DNA from: Blepharisma stoltei
Lineage: Eukaryota > Ciliophora > Heterotrichea > Heterotrichida > Blepharismidae
Length of the DNA: 64,000 nucleotides
Reading direction: 5' to 3'
Assembly (NCBI GenBank): GCA_914767885.1
Contig: CAJZBQ010000046.1
Coordinates: forward strand, 124,001 to 188,000
Below the pieces are notes generated by a model, which was not told the origin of the DNA, did not search any database, and was given only the letters and a program-made list of their open reading frames with translations. A program made the translations under genes and the position numbers. Positions within the stretch are counted from its first letter, which is position 1. Every line of letters starts with the position of its first letter. Positions 53,494 to 63,702 of this stretch are shown here, piece by piece.

Positions 53494-53505
53494 TTATAAA
53501 TTTAT
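53494..53505. promoter_or_regulatory. 12-bp shared start interval, Spt5 and POLD3-like
   Basis: Only TTATAAATTTAT lies between the two divergent ATGs. The whole interval is duplicated unchanged at 60761-60772. Any promoter must overlap the coding sequences or be bidirectional. Confidence 0.6.
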
Positions 53506-54145
53506 ATGGATAGATTAATCGAGTATTTGAATAGAAAAATTGCAGTGACAGCGACAGAAATTTCAAAAGATTTTGGGGTGTCTTTAGGTGAAGCTAGAAA
53601 AATGTTGTTTAATTATATGTCATTCTAAATTAATTACAGGCTATAAGCTATATATTATATTTTAATATAAATATTTCATTATAAATCTGCATATACAAAA
53701 TTATGAAAGTAATTTCAACTGTATTTATTCATCTTTTGATCCTTCAAATAGGAAATTTTCTTTAATTACTGAAGAGCAAATGTTTAATTGCAGCATGTGC
53801 GAAATCGAAGTTTATGGTATCGTCCGAGAAAATTATGATAAAATAACCCTCCTCACAAATTCCTACAAGCTAAGAGACGATCCTCCTCTTGGAAATCACA
53901 AAAAAGGTGTCTTAGTTAGCACCCTCCCAGTAGTAAAAATCGAAAATCGTATACAAAAAGATGGAACCCCTGCAATCACAACAGGTAAAAAATTAAAAAG
54001 AAATTCCCTTGATTTTTATTTTAACCCTCCAAAACGAGTAAAACCGAACTGCGAACTGTCCATTTCTGATATAAAAAGACAGGTAAAATTAAACAATGAT
54101 GGGAAATTAGTATTAGAAGAACACATTACTTATGAAGAACAATAA
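53506..54145 (+). CDS. POLD3/Cdc27-like DNA polymerase delta subunit
   Basis: The N-terminus MDRLIEYLNRKIAVTATEIS, GVSLGEARKMLFNYM matches the winged-helix start of POLD3. After IES 53628-53703 it continues FYESNFNCIYSSFDPSN and a globular part (MFNCSMCEIEVYGIVREN). Near the C-terminus RNSLDFYFNPPKRVK resembles a PCNA-interacting peptide with Arg in place of Gln. About 186 residues, far shorter than metazoan POLD3. The stop is 2 bp from that of the convergent SPC24-like gene. Confidence 0.65.
53628..53703. other. IES, 76 bp
   Basis: Removal joins NYMSFY to ESNFNCIYSS. The duplicate copy has the same IES at 60895-60970. Confidence 0.75.
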
Positions 54146-54147
54146 CA

Positions 54148-54679
54148 TTAATCTATAATTTCCCACATTCTATTAACAGAATCATATGCTGATGAATTTT
54201 GAATTTTAAAAGGAACTTCTTCATCTCCTTTTATATAATTTCCACTGATATTTTGTGTATCAGCAGCGTTTCATTCGATTTTTGCGAACATCCGGTATAG
54301 GTTTATTTTGCTTTTTAAATAGGACATCATTTTTTCTGGTGCATGATTTTCTGCATTCTGAGGGATTTGAACATAAATTTTAAGTTTTTTGAGCAAATAA
54401 TGCTAATTATCAAAAATTTTTGAACTTCTTTTTGGCTTTTTAGCCTTTCCATTTCCATTAAATGCTTTTTTCAGCTCACTTTTTTCGTTTGCCGCATCTG
54501 TTTGGCTTCTTGGAAATTTAAAATTTGTTCTTCAACCTTGACTTTTTCATCCTCGAGCTTGTTGCCGAGGAATTTTAAGTTTTCTTCAGTTTCGACGATT
54601 GAGTTTGGATGGTGAGGGGAAGTTCGTCAAGAATTTCTTGGCAGGCTTGTAGTGAACTTTTTAGTTCGCCGATATCCAT
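54148..54679 (-). pseudogene. SPC24-like kinetochore gene, copy 1, broken
   Basis: The C-terminal domain is intact (KIYVQIPQ, INLYRMFAKIEWNAADTQN, SVNRMWEIID) and resembles the SPC24 globular domain (LYHQVSKIEWD, YLWSLVD). The N-terminal coiled coil has a deletion of about 130 bp and three single-base indels compared with the copy at 61414-62635. I judge this copy non-functional, unless a different IES pattern rescues it. Confidence 0.65.
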
Positions 54680-54699
54680 TTTAAAATTTAAAAATAATT

Positions 54700-55030
54700 T
54701 CTTTATACTTTTTTATTAGTTTTTATAGGATATTTATTTATATTTTTGAGATTCTATCCCGGAAATGTATTCTTTATTATGGATAATTTCAATATTGCTT
54801 ATGCTAAATAATTTGTTTTTTAAGGTAATAAAAATTCTTAAATATAATGCTATTTAATGATTATTTTAACAAAATATTTAGATTTCATTAAAAAAAATTA
54901 AATAAGGTAATTTGAATTTCAATTGATTAATAGTTATACTATTTATATTTTTAATTTTATTATTCAATAATTTATTATACAAATATTGCTAAAATATTTA
55001 ATGAAAATAAGACCAATTAATGAGGTTAAT
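54700..55030. other. AT-rich intergenic
   Basis: No gene. Repeated closely at 62660-62960. Confidence 0.5.
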
Positions 55031-56386
55031 CTATAAATCAGTCTTCTTTGCTTCATCTCCCAGACCATCTTTTTCCAACTTTAAGCCCGGTGATATCCGA
55101 GTAGTCTTCTTTGCTTCATCGTTTAGACCATCTTTTTCCAACTTTTGACCTGATGATGTCTGAGTAGGTCTTAATTCATCTAATTCTTTAAACTTCAGAT
55201 TAAAGTCTTCGCAAAACTTCTCAAACGATTTCGTCTCAAGCCCCGGATATTCGAAGAGTCCAAAATTGATTGAAGCATATATGCGATGAATATTTGATTG
55301 AAAATCAACAAAGCGTTTTTTATAGACGACCTTGAATACATTTCCTGAAAGAATCTCACCTGGAAGATATTTTGTAAGACTGGAAATAGGTATAGAGCCA
55401 TTGCTTTTGATAAGTCAGTACATTGCTTGCAGCACATCATGGTCATCTTTTACAATATTATTAAAGTCAATAGATATTTCCTTGAAGTTATAGCTCGCTG
55501 TATCGAGTAAATCTATAATTGCCTCAACGAAATTCTTTTCATCAATAGGACCGCTAGATTCCGAAACAGATGCAAAAAACAAGTTGTACCATAAAGGATG
55601 CCCCTTGATAAATTGATAGGCTTTTTGCACATATTCTTCAGAGTCTTCTTTTCTCATGCAGTGGTGAAAGTGATAAGAAGTTGTCTCATTAAATCCTTGG
55701 AAAATATCAGTTATTCTAAGAGTTCTTTGAAGATCAAGTTTTTTCAAGACATGACTAATTGTCCACCCTTCACTGAATGAAAGTACAACATTAAATAAGG
55801 ATCAATTGAAATAGATCCTAAGGCAAATAATTTGAGGATTTTCTGCTCATCTTCTATATCTTTCAGTAAATGAACATTATCAATTATAATAATTGGATGG
55901 TGGTTATATTTTTTAATGAAATTGTCTGCTATATCCTTTGATTTGAAAAGTTCGGGTGTAGTTGAAAAATTAGACTGTAGTTAAAAAACACTTGGGAAAA
56001 TGCGTGGTGGATATTTAGACGAAAATGGCTTATTGCTTGAAAATGCATATGCTAAATGAGTAGCTTGATATGGAATTTTCACAAATTCAAAGGAGGCCAC
56101 TTCGAAAGTAAATATTGCTGCAAAAATAATAATAGTAAATTTGGAAACGTTAAAATAAGTGTGAAATGCATTTGCGCACGTAAGAATTACAAAAGCAATT
56201 GCGTACCCAAACGAGCTTATTTTCAAAGTCCGATGATGTAAAAATGAAATAGACAGAAAGAGCTTGCAATCCGATCAAACATAGAATAAATTTGGTTTGG
56301 TTTCCTGAATTTCTTTTATTTTTTTTATCATTTTCTTGCTTTTCTTCTATTTCTTGTTCTTTAATTATCTCTTGCCCTTGCTCCAT
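55031..56386 (-). pseudogene. Membrane P-loop ATPase, copy a, broken
   Basis: N-terminal membrane part as in copy b (MEQGQEIIKEQEIEEKQEND), but an extra C near 56208 shifts frame within the second helix. The Walker A region is missing, replaced by unrelated sequence near 55985. The C-terminal region is largely preserved. Confidence 0.7.
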
Positions 56387-56389
56387 TTA

Positions 56390-56750
56390 TTATTATTATA
56401 GGGATAAGGGGCAAATAATTAGATGGGTAATCATTTATTTTATTACTTTTAAAGCTTGCATTATTTTTGGTCTCAAATGATATAAATTAAATGCATAAAC
56501 TTATAAAATTATAATCCAATTAAAAAGTAAAAAATTATTTGTATTTTAAAGTAGTAAGCTAATTCGATTAATCTCAAATTATTTTACAATTCAATAGTTA
56601 AAGCTTTCATCTTATAGAGCAAAAGTAATCAGGATTCATCAGATTTCTTTTTCGGGCTATATAAAGATTAACATTTACTAATTTTTATATCGGAAAACTA
56701 GGAATGTTAAAATATTTGGTAAACTAAATATAATGCTACTTAATGATTAT
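56390..56750. repeat. Duplicated upstream segment
   Basis: Nearly identical to 58520-58860, upstream of the ATPase copies. It carries no gene; probably their promoter region. Confidence 0.8.
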
Positions 56751-56876
56751 TTTAACAAAGAATTTAGACTTCATTCAAAAAAAATTGATTAATAATTATA
56801 TTATTTATACTTTTTTATTCAATAATTTACTATGCAAAAATATTTAATGAAAATAAGACTAATTAATGAGGTTAAT

Positions 56877-58521
56877 CTATAAATCAGTCTTCTTTGCCTC
56901 ATCTTTTAGACCATCTTTTTCCAACGTTAAACCCGGTGATATCTGAGTAGTCTTCTTTGCTTCGTAGTTTAGACTATCTTTTTCCAACTTTGAACTTGAT
57001 GATGTCTGAGTAGGCTCTAATTCATCTAATTCTTTAAACTTCAGATTAAATTGTTTGCAAAACTTCTCAAACGATTTCGTCTCAAGCCCCGGATATTCGA
57101 AGAGTCCAAATTTCATTGAAGCATATATGCGATGAATATTTGATTGAAAATCAACCAATTGATCGTCGTAGAAGACTCTGAATATATTTCCTGAAAGAAT
57201 CTCATCTGAAAGATATTTTTCAAGACTGGAAAGAGGAATAGGATCATTGCTTTTGATAAGTCAGTACATTGCTTGCAGCACATCATGGTTATCATTTTTA
57301 ATATTATTAAAGTAAATAGACATTTGCTTGAAGTTATAGTTCGCTGTATTGAGTAAACGCTTAATTGCCTTAAGGAATGTCTTTTCATTAATAGGACCGC
57401 TAGATTCCGAAACAGATCTAAAAAACATGTCGTACCATAAAGGATGCCCCTTGATAAATTGATAGGCTTTTTGCACATATTCTTCAGAGTCTTCTTTTCT
57501 CATGCAGTGGTGAAAGTGATAAGAAGTTGTCTCATTAAATTCTTGGAAAATATCAGTTATTTGATTAGTTCTTTGAAGATCAAGTTCTTTCAAGATATGA
57601 CTAATTGTCCACCCTTCACTAGAGGATAGAACAACACTAAATAAAGGATCAATTGAAATAGATCCTAAGGCAAATAATTTGAGGATTTTCTGCTCATCTT
57701 CTATATCTTTCAGTAAATGAACATTATCAATTATAATAATTGGATGGTGGTTATATTTTTTAATGAAATTGCCTGATATATCCTTTGATTTGAAAATTAC
57801 ATTCATTTTTATTGGTTTTGGGAGAGCAATTTTTTTAACCTCACGCGAAGAGTTCTTGTAACTCTTCAAAGTTTGAAGGTTTGAAGTTGAAAATTAACTT
57901 CATATAAACATAAAAAGGGTTTCATTCGTTTCTGGAATATACATCTCGAATAAACGATTGAGAAAAATTTAAATTATCCTCCTTAATCTCAAAATAAAAC
58001 ACATAGTCATATTTGGTCGCAAACCATTTAAGGAATGTTGATTTTCCAATACCATGAATTCCATCTATGATGACAGGATAATTACTATCTAAAATTTTTT
58101 TTTCTAAAATCTGATACTCTTGAACTACTTCAATGCATGGTGGATATTTAGACGAAAATGGCTTATTGCTTGAAAATGCATATGCTAAATGAGTAGCTTG
58201 ATATGGAATTTTCACAAATTCAAAGGAGGCCACTTCGAAAGTAAATATTGCTGCAAAAATAATAATAGTAAATTTGGAAGTGTTAAAATAAGTGTGAAAT
58301 GCATTTGCGCACGTAAGAATTACAAAAGCAATTGCGTACCAAACGAGCTTATTTTCAAAGTCCGATGATGTAAAAATGAAATAGACAGAAAGAGCTTGCA
58401 ATCCGATCAAACATAATAGAATAAATTTGGTTTGGTTTCCTGAATTTCTTTTATTTTTTTTATCATTTTCTTGCTTTTCTTCTATTTCTTGTTCTTTAAT
58501 TATCTCTTGCCCTTGCTCCAT
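56877..58521 (-). CDS. Two-helix membrane protein with P-loop ATPase domain, copy b
   Basis: Polar start MEQGQEIIKEQEIEEKQEND, two or three hydrophobic helices (FILLCLIGLQALSVYFIF, AIAFVILTCANAFHTYF), then a Walker A motif GIHGIGKSTFLKWFA and Walker B HPIIIIDNVHLL. The C-terminal helical region includes FHHCMRKEDSEEYVQKAYQF, and the tail repeats KLEKDxLxxEAKKT. This looks like an AAA/STAND-type ATPase. TGA is Trp in SRNEWNPFY. The frame changes near 57850; a TA-bounded IES of 85 bp (57812-57896) would fix it. Function unknown. Confidence 0.6.
57812..57896. other. Possible IES, 85 bp
   Basis: Removal joins YVYMKL to KMNVIFKSKDISG in frame. A 61-bp alternative also works, so the edges are uncertain. 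Confidence 0.4.
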
Positions 58522-58959
58522 TTATTATAGGGATAAGGGGCAAATAATTAGATGGGTAATCATTTATTTTATTACTTTTAAAGCTTGCATTATTTTTGGT
58601 CTCAAATGATATAAATTAAATCCATAAACTTATAAAATTATAATCCAATTAAAAAGTAAAAAATTATTTGTATTTTAAAGTAGTAAGCTAATTCGATTAA
58701 TCTCAAATTATTTTACAATTCAATAGTTAAAGCTTTCATCTTATAGAGCAAAAGTAATCAGGATTCATCAGATTTCTTTTTCGGGCTATATAAAGATTAA
58801 CATTTACTAATTTTTATATCGGAAAACTAGGAATGTTAAAATATTTGGTAAACTAAGAATAAGAGCCCTTGACTATTTAGGCTTTTTTCATTTAGAAAAC
58901 TTGATAAAATGCTTTGTAAACTGGACTTAATTTTATCTAAAATATGTAATAATACTAAA

Positions 58960-59472
58960 ATGGAATCCACATTTAAACCTACACAAGTGACTATGGAAGA
59001 TGTAGATGAAAGATTTAAGAGGTAAATTCTACACAGTTCAAAAAAGCATATTATTTGGCATTTTAAACTAGACAATGAAAAGCACACCGCAGAGCTCGAA
59101 TGCTCATATTTGACTAATAAAAGAAGGGTCACTTTTGATGGAACCTTAATGTTCACAGGCTATAAGCCAATTGGCGGGGTATTCCAATACAGATTTTTCC
59201 ATATGAAGCATGTAGTTACTATTGACAACCCCGGTGCAGATGCAGATTTATTAGTTGACAGCTTATCTTTTAATGATCTTTATTGGCAGAAGATTTTGGA
59301 AATAATGTATGGCAAAGACTCCGCCTCAAGGCAGCCACATAAAGACCAAGTCCCCGAGTACCCTACAGAAACCTTTAAAAAGGCTGGAGAAGAGCCTAAC
59401 ATTCAGCCTAGAAAAGCCCACGAAATTGACTTAATTGGGCAAAAACCAAAAAATGAATTTAAAAATGGCTAA
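58960..59472 (+). CDS. Small beta-sandwich protein (FAIM-like?)
   Basis: MESTFKPTQVTMEDVDERFK, then across a 15-nt intron SSKKHIIWHFKLDNEKHTAEL. Repeated beta strands with a KRRVTFDGTLMF turn resemble the GKR-x-x-x-DG pattern of FAIM-type folds. Ends KPKNEFKNG. In another frame just downstream, MAKEMDLLEDMPGNK... runs on to 59541, so a one-base difference in an A-run could give a longer C-terminus. Family call tentative. Confidence 0.55.
59022..59036 (+). other. 15-nt intron
   Basis: GTAAATTCTACACAG. Removal gives ERFKSSKKHIIWHF; without it the frame hits TAA immediately. Confidence 0.85.
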
Positions 59473-59545
59473 AGAAATGGATTTACTTGAAGACATGCCA
59501 GGGAATAAAATTGAGTTTGATTTATTGCCAGGAAATAAATAAAAT

Positions 59546-60760
59546 GGCACTTGGAAGGATTGTGACCATTCCTTCAGCAGCCCTCATAACAGTCCCTGCA
59601 AGTCCTCTGGCATCTCCTTTAATTACTTTGACGCGATCACCTTGTGAATAATGGATTTTCCTAGAAAATTTGGATTTCTGTGAGGGTTGGGGCAACATTT
59701 TCAGTCTGGAGGCTACAGATTGCCATTGATTTGTGAAGCAGACCGTTGCGGAATTGTAAGCCATACTATAAGAAAAAAATGTATCGGGACATGACGTCTC
59801 TTTTGGTTTCACACTCAGGGTAGTCTTTTGGGTTAAAAAGTTTGGCTGAAGGCTGCACTTTGTGGTTGCTGGTTTTTTCAAGACATGGGACCATTCTTAC
59901 TTGTGCGCGGTCTCTGTGCTCTTCGACCATTACAATTTGGGCTATATCTCCTTTGTAGTCTCCTGATTTGATTCTGACGAATTTTCCAGGCTCAATGATA
60001 AGTTTTTTGGCTTTGCCCATAGAAAAACATCTACCATTTCTTCAATTGGGACAATAGAATCTTATGATTTTTTTTGATAAATAGCTTCTTTATATAAAAT
60101 AATTTGTATTTTAATATTATTTATATAAAATAAATATAATTCAATCAGCAAATGAATCCCTTTAATAGCAGTAGCAGCATGAGCCTTCTTATAGGCTTCT
60201 ACATATATATAATCCCTTACATGATTTGAGGCAATTGCTGAAAAAATTTCTAATGGCTCTCCTTCTCTCATCTTAAATAAAGCTTTTTGCATTAAATTCA
60301 TGGCCGCTTCTTTTTCTTTCCCATTCCTACACCCTACAAGCCATAATTTCGGGTCTTGAATTGATGGCAAATTTCTCTGCTGGGAGACTTGAGAAAGGTC
60401 TTTAGGAATGTCAGTCATTTGTAAAGTCGCACTATGCTCAAATCTTCTTGCAATATCTTCAGACTTTTCTTCTGATAAATAATCTCGGCGCTTAGGCAGT
60501 GAACTTAGAAGTCTTTCAGCTTCACGACGCTCGTGCTCATATTCAGGATCAATGTCACTTTCTTCGTCCTCTTCACCTTCGTCTGCAGCAATTTCAAGAA
60601 ATTGGTTTTTTGAGAATTTAGCACTCTTTTTTTGGTGTTTTGTGCCCTTTGATGAAGATTTTTTGACCCGCTTGCGAGAAGTTTCTTCTTTGACGTCGAA
60701 ATCTTCGTCTTCACTGGATTCATCAGATGAAAAGGCATCCTCAGAACTTTCGCTTGACAT
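59546..60760 (-). pseudogene. Spt5 pseudogene, truncated
   Basis: Same N-terminus as the intact gene, but the C-terminal KOW modules are absent. A 47-bp deletion near 59660 shifts frame, and a base is lost near 60058 beside the IES. The break with sequence similarity ends at GMVTILPS. Confidence 0.85.
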
Positions 60761-60772
60761 TTATAAATTTAT

Positions 60773-61411
60773 ATGGATAGATTAATCGAGTATTTGAATA
60801 GGAAAATTGCAGTGACAGCGACAGAAATTTCAAAAGATTTTGGGGTGTCTTTAGGTGAAGCTAGAAAAATGTTGTTTAATTATATGTCATTCTAAATTAA
60901 TTGCAGTGTATAAGCTATATAGTATATTTTAATATAAATATTTCATTATAAATCTGCATATACAAAATTATGAAAGTAATTTCAACTGTATTTATTCATC
61001 TTTTGATCCTTCAAATAGGAAATTTTCTTTAATTACTGAAGAGCAAATGTTTAATTGCAGCATGTGCGAAATCGAAGCTTATGGTATTGTCCGAGAAAAT
61101 TATGATAAAATAATCCTCCCCACAAATTCCTACAAGCTAAGAGACGATCCCCCTCTTGGAAATCACAAAAAAGGTGTCTTAGTTAGCACCCTCCCAGTAG
61201 TAAAAATCGAAAATCGTATACAAAAAGACGGAACCCCTGCAATCACAACAGGTAAAAAATTAAAAAGAAATTCCCTTGATTTTATTTTAACCCTCCAAAA
61301 CGAGTAAAACCGAACTGCGAACTGTCCATTTCTGATATAAAAAGACAGGTAAAATTAAACAATGATGGGAAATTAGTATTAGAAGAACACATTACTTATG
61401 AAGAACAATAA
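60773..61411 (+). pseudogene. POLD3-like pseudogene
   Basis: Same start and IES (60895-60970) as the intact copy. A T is missing in the run near 61280, so RNSLDF is followed by ILTLQNE and a stop, losing the PCNA-peptide-like end. Confidence 0.7.
60895..60970. other. IES, 76 bp, duplicate of 53628-53703
   Basis: Same place and length as in the intact copy, so it predates the duplication. Confidence 0.75.
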
Positions 61412-61519
61412 CATTAATCTATAATTTTCCACATTCTATTAACAGAATCATATGCTGATGAATTTTGAATTTTAAAAGGAACTTCTTCATCTCCTTTTAT
61501 ATAATTTCCACTGATGTTT

Positions 61520-61540
61520 TGTGTATCAGCAGCGTTTCAT
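61520..61540. repeat. Target-site duplication, left
   Basis: 21 bp, identical to 62081-62101 and single-copy at the matching place in copy 1 (54259-54279). Contains a TA at 61524-61525. Confidence 0.95.
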
Positions 61541-62080
61541 AATTAAAATATGGCGTCTTCGTCTGGGCATGGCCTCCCGGCCATGCAGCCTCGACTCATA
61601 TTTTAATTATATCCGGCAAGGTTTTACCATTTCAGAGATGGACAGCAATGCTAGGTAAGCAATTCTGGTAGCTTTCAGAGCCTAGCCCAAGTCTATTCTC
61701 AGGGGTGGATTTTTCCTCGTGGGAAGGAGGGTGCAAGGTTGGAAAGGGGAAGCCCAGCAAAGTCCTCTGGACCATTCGGGCAACTCCCTAGCGTGAAACT
61801 GGGCGTTACGTCCCAGGCTTTGCATTTTTCCTTTTTGCCGATAGCCGACCAGAAAAATCCATTTTTTGGGTTTTTCGGAAAAGCAACCCATGTACAAGCA
61901 AGTAGCTCATCCATGAGCCGTCGAAGACGTGGACATTTGCCCTGGAAGCACCCTGGTGATCAAAGCGAGTTTGTCTCCAGCAGACTGGTAGGCCCGATGC
62001 GACGAAAGGCGAGTGATAAACCTGGAGTTGTAACCCCGTAGTGGACGTTAAGCGATATAAATTCTAATGTAATGTAATAA
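61541..62080 (+). mobile_element. Retroposon (SINE-like), 540 bp
   Basis: Absent from copy 1, flanked by a perfect 21-bp duplication, ending in TAATG repeats (AATGTAATGTAATAA) as non-LTR elements often do. GC-rich inside. The 5' end can fold: AATTAAAATATG at 61541-61552 pairs with CATATTTTAATT at 61597-61608, enclosing GCATGGCC-TCCC-GGCCATGC. No reverse transcriptase frame, so non-autonomous. Confidence 0.9.
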
Positions 62081-62101
62081 TGTGTATCAGCAGCGTTTCA
62101 T
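62081..62101. repeat. Target-site duplication, right
   Basis: Perfect match to 61520-61540, including the TA at 62085-62086. Confidence 0.95.
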
Positions 62102-62959
62102 TCGATTTTTGCGAACATCCGGTATAGATTTATTTTGCTTTTTAAATAGGACATCATTTTTTCTGGTGCATGATTTTTCTGCATTTGAGGGATTTGAACA
62201 CAAATTTAAGTTTTTTTGAACAAATAATGCTAATTATCAAAAATTTTTGAAAAATTCTCAGAAAATATAATGAAATGGCCTATTTTTTTCATGATATTTC
62301 AATTCTTCTTCTAATTCGTACTCTTCATCAGCAATATTGCCGTCTCTCTCTTTTAATGCTTCTCTTGTGTATTTTTCTACTTCTTTTTGGCTTTTTAGCC
62401 TTTCCATTTCCATTAAATGCTTTTTCAGCTCACTTTTTTCGTTTGCCGCATCTTGTTTGGCTTCTTGGAAATTTAAAATTTGTTCTTCAACCTTGACTTT
62501 TTCGTCCTCGAGCTTGTTGCCGAGGAATTTTAAGTTTTCTTCAGTTTCGACGATTGAGTTGTGGATGGTGAGGGGAAGTTCGTCAAGAATTTCTTGGCAG
62601 GCTTGTAGTGAACTTTTTAGTTCGCCGATATCCATTTTAAAATTTAAAAATAATTTCTTCATACTTTTTTATTAGTTTTTATATGATATTTATTTATATT
62701 TTTGAGATTCTATCCCGGAAATTGTATTCTTTATTATGGAGAATTTCAGTATTGCTTGTGCTAAATAATTTGTTTTTTAAGGTTATAAAAATTTTTAAAT
62801 ATAATGCTATTTAATGATTATTTTAACAAAAAATTTAGATTTCATTCAAAAATATTAAATAATGTAATTTGAATTTCAATTGATTAATAATTATACTGTT
62901 TATACTTTTAATTTTATTATTCAATAATTTATTATACAAAATATTTAATGAAAATAAGA

Positions 62960-63060
62960 CCAATTAATGAGGTTAATCTATAAATCAGTCTTCTTTGCTT
63001 CATCTTTTAGACCATCTTTTTCCAACTTTAAACCTGATGATATCACTTATTTTTGCCTCC
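62960..63060 (-). pseudogene. Remnant of ATPase C-terminal tail
   Basis: Matches the EAKKTDL end region of copies a and b, then breaks off into unrelated sequence. Confidence 0.6.
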
Positions 63061-63417
63061 TCGGAAAAGTAGTGGTCGGTTTTTTTTATATCAATTTTTA
63101 ATGTGAAGCTTTTTCATATCTTTTTTCAAAAGCCTTTTTTTGCATATATCTTTTGTGTCTGATTTTAATCTAATAAATAGCTATTATGATTGTAATTTAT
63201 TATCAGAGTGTTTTATTGCCCAATATGCTCTGATTTCATACTTTTATCTTTTTCACTGTGCAGTTTAAAAATTAAGTTGGATCATATGTGCTATACTATT
63301 TGTGCATACATTTGGAGATGTCTTATTTAAATTTAGTTAATAAATAAGAGATTATTGTATATATAATTTCAGTCTGCTATCTCTCTGTTTAAAATATCAT
63401 TTGATACTTTTTTCCAC
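63061..63417. other. Unassigned AT-rich stretch
   Basis: Separates the ATPase tail remnant from the membrane part of copy c. No gene seen. Confidence 0.45.
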
Positions 63418-63702
63418 CTATTTTTGGGGAAAAAATGCAAGTTTTTCAGCCCTCACTTTGTAGTTTTCAATGTAGCTTTTTAGCTTGACCCGAAGTACAT
63501 TTGCACACATAAGAACTGCTAAGGCAATTGTGTACCAAATGAGCTGATCTTCAAAATCTGATGACGTAAAAAGGAAATAGACCGAAAGTGATTGTAATCC
63601 AATCCAACATAAAAACATGCTTGGAATAGCTTGGGTTCAGTTTCCTGCATTTTTACCATTTTCTATTTCTTGCTCTTTTTGATCCTCTTGCCTTTGCTCC
63701 AT
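63418..63702 (-). CDS. Truncated membrane protein, ATPase copy c
   Basis: 94 codons. MEQRQEDQKEQEIENGKNAG, TGA as Trp (NWTQAIP), two hydrophobic helices like copies a and b (FLCWIGLQSLSVYFLF, TIALAVLMCANV), then a short basic tail ending AFFPQK. The ATPase domain is absent. The frame is open, so it could still be made, or it may be a relic. Confidence 0.5.

Larger units (their letters stand above)
61414..62635 (-). pseudogene. SPC24-like kinetochore gene, copy 2, interrupted
   Basis: Intact N-terminal coiled coil (MDIGELKSSLQACQEILDEL...) followed by KYHEKNRPFHY and a probable IES near 62207-62270. Small indels shift the frame in the VQIPQ region, and the retroposon 61541-62080 splits the C-terminal domain. 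It complements the damage in copy 1: here the front is good, there the back. Confidence 0.65.
59546..62890. repeat. Segmental duplication of the Spt5-POLD3-SPC24 block, copy 2
   Basis: Matches about 52210-54990 in order and orientation. It starts abruptly within the second Spt5 KOW module. Carries indels and a retroposon. Confidence 0.9.

Noticed and set aside
61739-62041. 100-codon plus-strand frame inside the retroposon
   Set aside because: No domain, no match between related copies in protein sequence, and GC-rich composition alone makes open frames likely.
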